A stretch of DNA of 64,000 nucleotides from Kibdelosporangium banguiense (GTDB taxonomy: Bacteria; Actinomycetota; Actinomycetes; Mycobacteriales; Pseudonocardiaceae), in assembly GCF_017876405.1 (NCBI RefSeq), contig NZ_JAGINW010000001.1:10429203-10493202 (forward strand), in the 5' to 3' direction. The position numbers and the translations under genes were made by a program. Shown here one piece after another: positions 8,867 through 18,600 of the stretch; the first letter of the stretch is position 1, and every line of letters begins with the position of its first letter. A model generated the notes under the pieces. That model worked only from the letters and a program-made list of their open reading frames with translations, was not told the origin of the DNA and made no database searches.

Positions 8867-9435
8867 ACCGCTCGAAAAGTCGTAGCGCCTGGTCAGGCCA
8901 TCAGATCAGGCGCTGAGACTACGTTCCAGTGATCGTGTCGCTGCTGTACCACCTGACCCGACGATTGCTGTCCGTCCCCGCCGTGCTGCTACGCCAGGAC
9001 AGCACCAAGAACGCTGAACTGCTCGTGCTCCGGCACGAGAACGCAGTCCTCCGCCGCCAAATCACTGGTCAAGTCCGGTACGAACCAATGGACCGTTTCT
9101 GGTTCACCGCCCTTTCCTCGCTACTCCCCCGCCACCGCTGGCACGCCTTCCCCGTCCAACCCGCGACGATCCTCGCCTGGCACCGTAGATTCGTCGCCTG
9201 GAAGTGGGACTACAGCGCACTCCGACAACGCACCGGACGGCCACCCACCCATGCAACGATCAAGAAGCTTGTCCTTCGCCTGGCCCGGGAAAATCCACGC
9301 TGGGGGCACAGAAGGATCCAGGGCGAGCTCGTCGGGCTCGGACATCCGATCGCCGCATCGACGGTTGGGAAGATCTTGAACTCGGCCGGTATCGAGCCCG
9401 CGCCACGCCGAACTGGCAGGGGCGCGGATCCGGGC
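8862..9435 (+). pseudogene. Second insertion sequence (family B), 3'-truncated transposase
   Basis: A family terminal repeat (CCGCTCGAAAAGTCGTAGCG) begins at about 8867, inside the interrupted family A transposase. The transposase starts at GTG 8929: MIVSLLYHLTRRLLSVPAVL, ELLVLRHENAVLRRQ, RLARENPRWGHRRIQGEL, TVGKILNSAGIEPAPRRTG. After about residue 165 the sequence no longer matches and the DDE core is gone. This copy proves that the dispersed repeats belong to an IS with its own transposase. It nests in an older element, giving the order of insertion. Confidence 0.7.
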
Positions 9436-9925
9436 AACTGCCTGCCAGTGCCCCACCCGGACGTGATGTCGCTATGCCACTGTGTACGCGATCACCGCGG
9501 CGGACAACACCTGGGCTCCCCGCGTGATCGTGTGCCTCGGTGGGGTGGCTCTGGCGCAACCGGGCGCTGAGCGCGCGTTCCGTCCCCGCCAGGAACTCCC
9601 GCAGCAATACCGCCACGACACTCATATCCAGGAAAGGTTCGCCAGGCGGACGGCCGGCCGCTTCGGCGGCGCAACCGGTGAACTGCTGTATCTGTCCACT
9701 CAGGACGTCCATCCGCATTCCGCTGCCGTCTGATGCCAGGCCGGCCGCACGGACCCGATTACGCAGGTGCGCGGACGGATCGTCGCTTGTGATGGCTGAA
9801 CACGGAACCGGCGCGGTGCGCCCACGCCCGTCTTTCACCGGTGGAAACCACGTCGGCAAACGGCGCTATCGCCGTCTCGTTTTCGGCGGGAAAATCCGGG
9901 TACCAGAGAGTGGGGACAGGTAATC
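9436..9925. other. Gap between IS remnant and P450; possible small minus-strand gene
   Basis: There is no firm gene here. On the minus strand, from an ATG at 9718, a frame reads MDVLSGQIQQFTGCAAEAA and FLDMSVVAVLLREFLAGTER with moderately coding-like composition. It runs into the IS remnant without a natural end, so it may be a truncated orphan gene. The P450 promoter must lie in the last 150 bp. Confidence 0.3.
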
Positions 9926-11134
9926 ATGACTGAGACACAGGCTGTATCCACGCTTCCGGCCTTCCCGTTCGATACGCCGCCCGGCCACGACACCGACCCT
10001 GAGGGCCTGCGCCTGCTCGCCGAGGGATCGATGGCCAGAGCGCGAATGGCCGAGGGTGGCAAGGAAGTCTGGCTGGCACTCGGCTACCACGCCAACCGGC
10101 AGGTGATGTCCGACTTGAGGTTCGCTCGGCAGCCGGTCACGAGTCCGGACGCTCCGGTCACTGTGCCGGCACTTGTCGGTGTCACCGACGTCATCTCGGT
10201 AATGGATCCGCCAAAGCACACCAGGGTGCGGCGGTTGCTCGCCGCAGCGTTCACTCCGCGCATGGTCGAGCGGTTGCGCCCGCGGATCCAGTCGATCATC
10301 GACGACCTGCTGGACGGATTCGACAGCTTCGACAAGCCGTCCGATCTGATGGAGATGTTCTTCGCGCCGCTGCCGATCACGGTGATCTGCGAACTGCTGG
10401 GCGTGCCCGAGTCGGACCGGTCGAACCTGCGTGGATGGGCGCACCGGTTCATGACCGCCGGGGCACCGGAGGAGATGGCCACCACCCACCAGGAGGTGGG
10501 CGCCTATCTCGCCGGACTGGTCGCGGCCAAGCGTGCACACCCGGCCGACGACCTGACCACCGCGCTGGTCGAAGTGCATGACGAGGGTGATCGGCTGACC
10601 GAAGCCGAACTCGTGATCAACATTCAGACCCTGCTGGTCGCCGGGTTCGAAACGACCCTCAACCAGTTCTCCAACGGCATCGTCGCGCTGTCACGCAACC
10701 CTGGCCAGTTCGACCTGTTACGGCGGAATCCCGAACTCGCCGACAACGCCGTCGAGGAGTTGCTGCGCTACGACAAGCAGATCCTGGCGACCATCCCGTG
10801 GATCGCGGCCGAGGAAGTCGACATCGACGGCTACCTGATCGAGGCCGGGGACGCCGTGATCGGCGTGCCCAACATCGCCAACCGCGACCCCGCCGTGTTC
10901 GAGAACCCCAACCAGCTCGACATCACCAGAGCCAACGCGTCGCAACACCTGAGCTTCACCCACGGCCCGCACTTCTGCATCGGCGCCCAGCTGGCCAGAA
11001 CCGAAATGCGGATGGCGCTCGCCGCACTGGTGCGCCGCTACCCCGAGCTCGACGTCGCAGTCCCGCACACCGAACTCGAATGGAGGCAGAGCGCCGCTGT
11101 CCGGGCACTGTGGCGCCTGCCTGTCACCTGGTGA
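9926..11134 (+). CDS. Cytochrome P450 (CYP) monooxygenase
   Basis: Soluble bacterial class I P450, 402 aa, the usual length. The I-helix oxygen-binding motif is LLVAGFETTLN (about residue 237), the K-helix ExxR is in EELLRY (about residue 275), and the heme-Cys loop is FTHGPHFCIGAQLAR (about residues 346-360). The MDPPKHTRVRRLLAAAFTPR segment is typical of actinobacterial CYPs that act on polyketides, terpenes or steroids. There is no ferredoxin gene beside it. An AGG-containing purine stretch (GGGGACAGG) precedes ATG 9926. It faces the toxin unit end to end and lies more than 20 kb from the PKS, so a tailoring role in that pathway is possible but unsupported by position. Confidence 0.9.
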   Translation: MTETQAVSTLPAFPFDTPPGHDTDPEGLRLLAEGSMARARMAEGGKEVWLALGYHANRQVMSDLRFARQPVTSPDAPVTVPALVGVTDVISVMDPPKHTRVRRLLAAAFTPRMVERLRPRIQSIIDDLLDGFDSFDKPSDLMEMFFAPLPITVICELLGVPESDRSNLRGWAHRFMTAGAPEEMATTHQEVGAYLAGLVAAKRAHPADDLTTALVEVHDEGDRLTEAELVINIQTLLVAGFETTLNQFSNGIVALSRNPGQFDLLRRNPELADNAVEELLRYDKQILATIPWIAAEEVDIDGYLIEAGDAVIGVPNIANRDPAVFENPNQLDITRANASQHLSFTHGPHFCIGAQLARTEMRMALAALVRRYPELDVAVPHTELEWRQSAAVRALWRLPVTW

Positions 11135-11172
11135 CGAGCAGTGCTTGTGAGCTGACCGCGCATTGCCTGCCA

Positions 11173-11194
11173 GGCCGCCGGGTGCCCGGCGGCC
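11173..11194. terminator. Bidirectional hairpin between convergent genes
   Basis: A perfect 10-bp inverted repeat (GGCCGCCGGG / CCCGGCGGCC) separated by 2 nt lies between the convergent P450 (ends 11134) and the minus-strand unit (ends 11206). It has no T-run, as is common for high-GC actinomycete terminators. Confidence 0.6.
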
Positions 11195-11205
11195 ATGGCG
11201 GCTGG

Positions 11206-11748
11206 TCAGGAATTGCCGGCGATGCTCTCCCGGAGAGTATGGGCGACTATCCGGGTCGAGGCCGGGCTGCCCGGGTTCAGCAGGATGTCGGTGTCCGGCG
11301 GCAGACCTTCGACGAGCTCCTCGATGGTGACCGTCGCCCAATGCTCGGCACCGACACGCTCACGGTGCGGCTCCGAGGTGATCACGGCGACACACGGCAC
11401 GTCGTCCGGGGCGGGGCCGACCAGCGGATAGCCCTCCTCGTCCACCGCGATCTCCATGGTCGACTCACCGAGTACGTCGATCAGTACCGCCACGTCGGCC
11501 TCACCCGCGATGATCATGTGCATCACGGCATCGGCCAGGTCGGTCGGGGAGGACGCGTCGGACGGCACGTACTGCGGGTTCGGCTCGAACCGGCCGGGGT
11601 TGCCCTCCTCGTCGAGCGACCAGCCGCCGACGATCGCCTGGACGGGCGGGACCTCGTCCTCGGTACTGGGCTGCCATCCCGGGTCGAGCAGTACGGCCCA
11701 GTCCGCGGTGTCCTCCGGCGCTGGCTGCTGATCCACCATGACGACCAT
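11206..11748 (-). CDS. Type VII secretion-associated-like protein
   Basis: 180-aa acidic soluble protein. It resembles actinobacterial proteins usually annotated as type VII secretion system-associated: IVGGWSLDEEGNPGRFEPNP, DLADAVMHMIIAGEADVAVL and DILLNPGSPASTRIVAHTL. The middle part also recalls SseB-like folds. No signal peptide or membrane segment is seen. It starts 6 nt after the stop of the preceding gene, with GAGGAG of that gene's end serving as ribosome binding site, so translation is probably coupled. It is the last gene of the Tc-toxin unit. Family proteins commonly sit beside large secreted or toxin-like proteins; whether this one is a chaperone, immunity or secretion factor is inference. 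Confidence 0.55.
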   Translation of the reverse strand: MVVMVDQQPAPEDTADWAVLLDPGWQPSTEDEVPPVQAIVGGWSLDEEGNPGRFEPNPQYVPSDASSPTDLADAVMHMIIAGEADVAVLIDVLGESTMEIAVDEEGYPLVGPAPDDVPCVAVITSEPHRERVGAEHWATVTIEELVEGLPPDTDILLNPGSPASTRIVAHTLRESIAGNS

Positions 11749-11754
11749 TCTCCC

Positions 11755-12600
11755 TCACTCCTCTTCTTGCCGGACAGTCGTGCCGGGAAATCCGACGAAC
11801 TCGCCGGGCACGGGTTCGCCCTTGGAAGTCGTGTCCGGTTGGACGCCGTACCGACTTGTTCTCTCGTCACCCGACACGAGCCGGGTGCCTTTTCCGCTCG
11901 GTGCGAAAACGTCCCCCGTGAAACCCAGTTCGCGCAACTTCTCGACCGCGGTCTTCCCTGATACGGCCTCCGGATGCGCCACACTGCAGGAGAGCATGAC
12001 CAGCATCATGGTCGGGTTCTTCGCGAAGAACTTCCGCAGGAACGGGCTGCGGGCAAGCAGCCGTGCGTAGGTCGCCCCATCGATGAGCACCTTCTGGGCG
12101 GGCTGTTTCTTCGTCGCCTTCAGCGAGACAGCGAATATCTTCTTGTTGGCATGGGCGTGCGTGTAGAAGAACTGGCTTCCCGCCCAGGGGGACGGCACCC
12201 GCTCCTGCTTGCCTGTCTTGCCCTGCTTGCCCGACTTCCCTTTCGCGCCGAGGTTCTTGAGGTATGACACGTCCGAGGTGCGCTTGGGGACTCCGGCCCA
12301 CTTGGTCACCTGCAAGGTGTCCTCTTGCTTGGTGGGATACGAGGTCCCGATCACGGCACCGCTGTGCGCGTCCTTCAGCAACAGGATCTCGACTCGCCTT
12401 GCCCCGAACTTGAAGAACGTCTTGGTCTGCTCGCCGAATCCGCTGAGCCAGGGCTCTTTCTTGGTCTTCTTCTTCGGGAAGACCGGGTTCTTCTTCGAGA
12501 AGAACGAGTTCTGCGAGAAGATCGACGATGGCCGGGACCGGACCGCCTTATGGCCCCCCGATGGTGTTAATTTCCCTGCCTTGGTAAACGCCCCACTCAT
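11755..12600 (-). CDS. Putative effector with lonely-Cys/clan CD-like His-Cys pattern
   Basis: 281-aa protein of uncertain identity. Residues 1-50 are basic and low-complexity (FFSKKNPVFPKKKTKKEPW); residues 116-133 are another Lys/Gly-rich stretch. Between them and the end is a compact part with SQFFYTHAHANKKIF (His148, His150) and MLVMLSCSVA (Cys205). It then continues LRELGFTGDVFAPSGKGTRL. A His followed some 55 residues later by hydrophobic-SCS resembles the dyad of clan CD cysteine peptidases and the actinobacterial 'lonely Cys' domain. I infer the match by eye only. It starts 22 bp after the TcA gene with GGAGAGGA as ribosome binding site. Its place beside TcA makes a toxin payload or processing enzyme plausible. 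Confidence 0.5.
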   Translation of the reverse strand: MSGAFTKAGKLTPSGGHKAVRSRPSSIFSQNSFFSKKNPVFPKKKTKKEPWLSGFGEQTKTFFKFGARRVEILLLKDAHSGAVIGTSYPTKQEDTLQVTKWAGVPKRTSDVSYLKNLGAKGKSGKQGKTGKQERVPSPWAGSQFFYTHAHANKKIFAVSLKATKKQPAQKVLIDGATYARLLARSPFLRKFFAKNPTMMLVMLSCSVAHPEAVSGKTAVEKLRELGFTGDVFAPSGKGTRLVSGDERTSRYGVQPDTTSKGEPVPGEFVGFPGTTVRQEEE

Positions 12601-12622
12601 GCCTGTAGTCCTCTCCGCAGCT

Positions 12623-15600
12623 TCAGTTGCCGGACTTATAGGTCAGGACGAGACCCAGACCGGTCAAGGCCGTCCTGTCACCGTCGAATCGCAAGGCCAG
12701 CCCCGCATCGCCGTTGCCGGGCAACGAAAGCCCGGGAGTCGGCAGCAACTGCCCGTTGTTCAGCGCGAACTTGGCGTCCCCGCCGAGTACGAACCGCCCG
12801 GCGCCCTGGTACTTCGGATAGATGCCGGTGATCTGGCGGCTCACCATGCCGGGCAGCAGATCCGGCGTGATCGGCAACCGGAGCTCCGGGTCGCCGCCGG
12901 TCAGAAACCGCGTCCACTCCGCGGGGAACTCGCCGGCCACGTCGAACAACCGCGCGGCCGGGTACGGCTTGAGCACGCCCCGCACCGCGTTGGTGAACAC
13001 CGAGTCGCCGGCCTGGGCCGTGTACTTCACGGTGAACACCACGTCGAGCAGGTCCTCGGGGCATCGCCCGGTCAGCTCCAGCCGCCACGTGGAGACCGCG
13101 CCGGTGCCCTCGAACGGCAGGTACTTGTCGTCGTCGTAACGCAGTTCGAACAGGCCGTTGTTCTCCGCATACTGGTCCACCTGCGACAGTGCGATTCGCT
13201 GGCTGGCCCGCCAGTCGGCGCGTACGGTCGCGGGAGCCGGGCCCTTCGGGTCGAGCAGGTGCCGCACCGCCTTGGCGTCCGGCGCCATCACAGTCCGGTG
13301 ACCGAGCTGGCTGAGTGTCGCGTTGAGACCGAGCCGTTCGCCGTCGGTGTTGGCGAACGTGACCGAGACGGTCCGGATCTGCCTGCGGTAGTGCCCTGGG
13401 AAGTCACGGTCGAACATCGCCTCGGTCAGCGCGATCTCGCACTTGCCGCCGGTCTTGAGCCGCAGCAGCGCGACCGGGTCGAGCTCCAGCAGCGACACCT
13501 GCCTGGTGATCTGCATGCCCCGGCTGTCCGCGTCGAGGAACGCCCTGCCCATCCGCTCCAGGTCCAGCCCCAGGGTTTCCGCGGCGAGCAGCCCGTTGTG
13601 CCGGCTTTCCCAGTACTGCGGCCGGATGTGGCGCACGTCCGCCTCATCGAGTCCACGCTCGAACTGGAATGCCCGCTCGGCCGACCTGGCCATGTCGTAG
13701 GCCAGGTTGTAGGCCTGGAAGTACGCCTCCCCGAGCCGGCCGGACATCCACGAGTACAGCTGTGCGGTGCCGAACTTGTCCTTCAGGAACGACGCGACGG
13801 CCTGCTTGTGCGCGATGTCCTGCAGGAGGATGTCCCGTTCCCGTTCGGCCATCGCCAGTTGCTGCTCCGCGCTGGCCACCTGGTGGCCGATCTGCACCAC
13901 GGTGCTCTTGGCCTCGCGCAGCTGGTCGGTCCACTCGCCCATGGACCGTTGGTGCGCGGCGGTGACACCGAGCAGTTCGCCGATGATGCTGAAGCTCTCG
14001 CCGATCGACTCCCAGATCTCCGACGACTTGTCGAACACCTTGCCGGCCTGCTTGCCGCCCATCTCCGTGCCCATGATGAACGGGCCGATCAGCGCCTGCG
14101 GCATGCCGTAGGCGAACGCCGCACCGATCTTGTTGGCACTGGAGTACAGGTGCGCCGCGCCGGCCGTGGCCAGCGACGCGATCTGGGCCACCTCCAGGTC
14201 GGTGAGCCCTTCGTCGACGAGCCCCTGGTAGTACTTCACCCGGCCGCCCGCGGCCTCCTGCCCGGTCCTGAGCTCGGCCAGGTTCTCCCGCGCGGCCTTG
14301 ACCTCGGCGTCCTTGATGGCCCGGGTCATGTCCAGGATCGTGGCCTCCTGCCGGTTCTGCAGCAGGTTGAGCTCCTCGGCGTCCCGCTTCTCCAGTGCGC
14401 CGATCAGGTCACCACCCAGCTGACGCACCCGGTCGACAAGTGCCTGCGCCTGCCGGAACAGGAAACTGAACCGGTACTGCGGCACCGGCGCGGCCGCGCT
14501 CGCGGTGATCTGGTCCAGCCCCGCACCGGACGCGACCCCCTCGACCAGTGCCATCGGGTCGATCGGCGGCGCGAACAGCGGCACGGGCTGGCTGATCCCG
14601 AGGAAGTTCTGGGACAGCCGGATCTTGCGCAGCCGGTCCTCCACCCGGACCCAGTACTCGGCGAACATCGAGTTGCCGGGAACGGTGAAGTACTCGTTGC
14701 CCACGCCGCGGTGGACCGAACCCTCGCCTTCCAGCAGGACACCGTCACCGGTGAGCACGACTCTCGGGTCGAGCTCACCGGGTTCGAACCCGCCGTGACC
14801 ACGCGGCGCCGGCAGCAGCCGCGTGCCCAGTGCCTCCGGCCGGGCCCCGAGCAGGTCGTACGCCAGGACGTAGAGCATCCGGGCCTCGTCGATGCTTTCC
14901 GGGGTGTACTGGCGGAACAGCATGTCGCCCCAGTCGAGCAGGTTGTCGATGTAGGCCATCACGACCGACCGGCGGTACGCCACCGGACGCCACCCGGCGA
15001 TCGCGTGCGGGTCGAACGGGTCGTCCTGGTAGGCCCCGACGAGCTTGTCCGGGTCGCCGAGCAGGTAGTACTGCCGCCGTAGCCCGGCGATGATCGCGGT
15101 CTTCTCCCGCAGGCCGTTGAGCGTGCCGAGTGTTTGCCTGCCGACGGTGCCGGGCAGGCCGAGCATCCGCCGCTCGATCTCGGTGTGCACTGTGGACGAC
15201 GCGAGCGCCGCAAGATCGGCGGCGAGGTCGTCGTCGAGCCTGCTGTACCGGCGGAACACCCCTACGAGCCGGCCGGCCTTCGCCAGCAACGGATTGACCA
15301 GGCCTCTCATGTCCTCGGCGGCGAGATGCGCCTTGCCCAGCGTCTTGGAGTCCGCCGACCGCTCGAGTGCCTTCAGGTCATCCAGGCAGCCGTCCGCCAG
15401 TGCCTCCGGATCCACGGCGAGGAACGGCAGGAATCGCCAGTAGCTCGTGGTCTCGGTGGGGTCGAAGACGGCCTCGTACCACTGCCGCGCGGCCTCGAAC
15501 CGCTGCGCCTTGTTGAGCGCCTGCGCGATGAGCAGCGGGGCGTGAAAGAAGATCTCCCAGTAGTAGATCCCGTTGGCGCTGTCGAAGTCCAGGTGCGTAC

Positions 15601-18600
15601 TGGCCGGCAGCCGGTCCTCGGTCACGCGGGTGCTGCGGACATGGATCGTGGTCTCGCCGGAGAACTTCGTGCTGCACGCGGGAACCTCGTCGAACTCCTG
15701 GGTGCGCGGGTCGAGCAACGCGGAAACCCCGCCGATCAGCAGCTTCTCGTTGAGTTTGTGCGCGGTGCTGGTGGTGAGGCGGACGACCTCGTACGGCTGG
15801 GTCGCCCGGTTGTACGGGCGTGGGACCGGGACGTGCTTCGCGTACTGGACGTATTCACTGCCGTAGAAGAGATACAGCTGCGTGCCGCCGTCCAGCACGG
15901 AGTCGAACCGCACGTCGAAGCCCCGCGGCAGGCCGCCCCAGCCGCCCTCCATCTTCTGCCAGGTCAACAGACTGTGGTGCAGCTCGACGGAACGGTCGAT
16001 GCGGGCGTACTCCCCCCTGTCGAACACGTAAAGGGCGTCATCTCGCTGGAAGACCGCGTCGACGGTGTGCGGCAACTCCACCGGGAAACCCTGGTCGGCC
16101 TCCCGCGCCACCTCGCCGTCCACGATGGCGAAACGCGTCAGTGTCTTGCCGCTGATGAGGTACAAGGCGTCGTTGGCGACGTACGCCGCGGTCACCGTCG
16201 GCAGATTCCAGCGCTTGCTGATCGGCTGTGGCCGGGTTGTCTTCCTGACCGGGCCAGTGTCCGGCCCTGGCTTGCCGCCCCGATCCCAACCGCGGCCGCC
16301 GTGGCCGATGTGGCCGATTTGACTGCCGAGACCGCCGAGGCTGCCGGTGTCCTCGATCTCGGCGTTGTCCTCATCCTCGGTGCTGTCCCTGGCGTCCGGG
16401 TCCGTGGACTTGGGCACGACGAGGTAGCGCGGGGTCGACGGCCCGTTCTGGAAGAACAGCCTGGTCCCGCCCGGCAGTTCGACCGCCGCGTCGACATGGC
16501 TCCACTTGGGCAGCCCGACGTTGTCCTTCTTCAGCGAGAACGACTCGACTGCCTCGCCGGCACCGATCACACCCGGCCGGAACAGGAAACTGCCGCCGCG
16601 ATGGTCGAGGCTGAACCAGTCGCCGTCCCCCTCGGTGCTGTTGAACGTGACGATCCGGGCCTCGGTGCTGTGGTTACCCGGCGCGTCGTCGAGGAGCTCC
16701 TTGCGCAGCAACGCCTTGTCCTGGTCCTGGGCGACCTCGCCGAGAACCTTCTCCCTGGTCTCCCCGATCGGGATCGGGGAGAGCTCCGGCGGCAACGCGA
16801 ACCGCGTGGTGAACCGGGTCGTGACGGTCCGTGGGTGGGTCACGATGTCGACGTAGGAGCAGGTGACCTGGATGGCCTCGTGCCCATCGGCCGAGGACTG
16901 CCCCAGCTCCACGGCCACCTTCAGCTCGCTGATCGCGCCGCTCAGCCCGGAGTCCACGACCCTGCTCTGCACCGGCAGCCACTGGCCGTTGAGGTCGCAG
17001 AACGAGTAGCAGATCTTGACGCGGTTGGTCGCGGCCGTCGTGGACACCCGCTGGCTGTCGCCGTCCTTGACCGCGACGACGGACGTCGTGGATCCGGACG
17101 GGGCTGTCGAGTCGGCCGTCGCCCAGAACACGAACACCCGGCCGAACGCGTGGATCGGGGCCACCTCGTCCGCGTCGATCTGGACGTTGACCTGCTCCCA
17201 GGGCTCCCAGGTGGTCGACACGCGCTCGGTTCCGCGTAGTTCCGCCCGCCGCCAGTAGTACCGCCTCGGGTCCGTCCTGGTCGTTGCGAACAGGACCAGG
17301 TCGCGGCCTGACGGGTCGTCGTCCCCGGTGGGGTGGACGTAGCCGCCGGCGATGGCCAGCCGGGACACCTCGGTGTACTCGTCGAGATACTTCCTGTACG
17401 CCCGCACGACGGCGTCATCGGTGATCTCGCCCTGCAGCAGATCGTCCTCGAGCTGCCGGAACGCCGAGGACTTCAGGTCACGCAGCTCGGGCCGCAGGTA
17501 GTTCTCCGGGTACAGGAACACCTTCCGGTTGGCCTCCCAGGTGCGGTAGGCCCGCATCCAGGTCCACCACCGCTTCAGCCGCTGCTTCGTGGCCTGCTCG
17601 TCCGCGCCGGTCTCGACTGTGGCCTGCTCCAGGTTGAGCAGGTAGCGGTGCAGGTACAGCTGGACCGCGGCGATCGCCTCCCGGACCTTGGAGGTACGCG
17701 CCTCACCGCCCATGTCCACGTCGATCAGCAGCTGCTCGAACAGGTCGCGAGTGGTGACCAGGCCGGGCTGCGACGGGTCGGCGAGCACGGCCGCGACCAG
17801 AGCGTCGCGTTTGGCCATGTTCAGCTCGTCGTGCAGCTGCCCGGAGAGCACCGGCCATTCCTCGGCGGTGTGCTGCCGTTCGAGCAGCTCGTACAGCACG
17901 GAGGCCGCCTGTTCCAGGCCTCCGTCCTGGCCGTTGTGGACACGCGACCAGATCTCGCCGAACACGCGGGACGGCCCGGTACCCAGCTTTCCGGCCAGTT
18001 CGAACAGCTCACGTGCCTTGAGTAGGAACTCGATCTCGAACCGGTGCTCCTGGTCGTGGCCGGCGGGCAGGAAACCACCGTTGCGTTTGACCCACCTCAG
18101 CTCGTCGACATCCCAGCCGAAGATCCCGGCGAGCACCTCGAACGGGTCGTCGGCGCCGATGTGCAGCAGGTCCACGAGGCCGGCCGGGCGTGACCGGGCA
18201 AGGTCGACGAACCGGGTGATCGTGGCCACGTCCGTGAGCCGGTAGTCACCGCAGTCCGACCACCGCTGACGGAACGTCTGTGGGTACGTACGGTCGATCT
18301 CGTGGTAGCGGCCGGCGGTGTAACGGACGTACTCGTTGCCCCGCACCAGATAGGTCCGGCCCTCGAAGCCGAACGCGCCGGTGATCGACGCCTCGAACGA
18401 CGCGGGCAGATTCCCCCAGTCATCCTTGATGGTGCGCGGATAGCCTTCGTCGGCCGTGGTGAACTCGCCTGCGCGGTAACGGAGATACTGGCCACCGCGG
18501 AAGGCGTACAGCTCACCGGCAGGGGCCACGAACGCGGCGTCGATAGCGTTCGAGCCATCGGCGAAGTCGTTGCGCACCTTGCCCCATTGCCCGGCGATCG

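Noticed and set aside
9926..11134. P450 as a tailoring enzyme of the PKS
   Set aside because: No positional link: it is more than 20 kb away beyond the toxin unit and two scar zones. Kept only as an unassigned P450.
12209..15082. Plus-strand open frame of 957 codons
   Set aside because: Antisense shadow of the TcA C-terminus and the 281-aa gene; composition follows the opposite strand.
15134..17239. Plus-strand open frame of 701 codons
   Set aside because: Antisense shadow of TcA; no recognisable domains.
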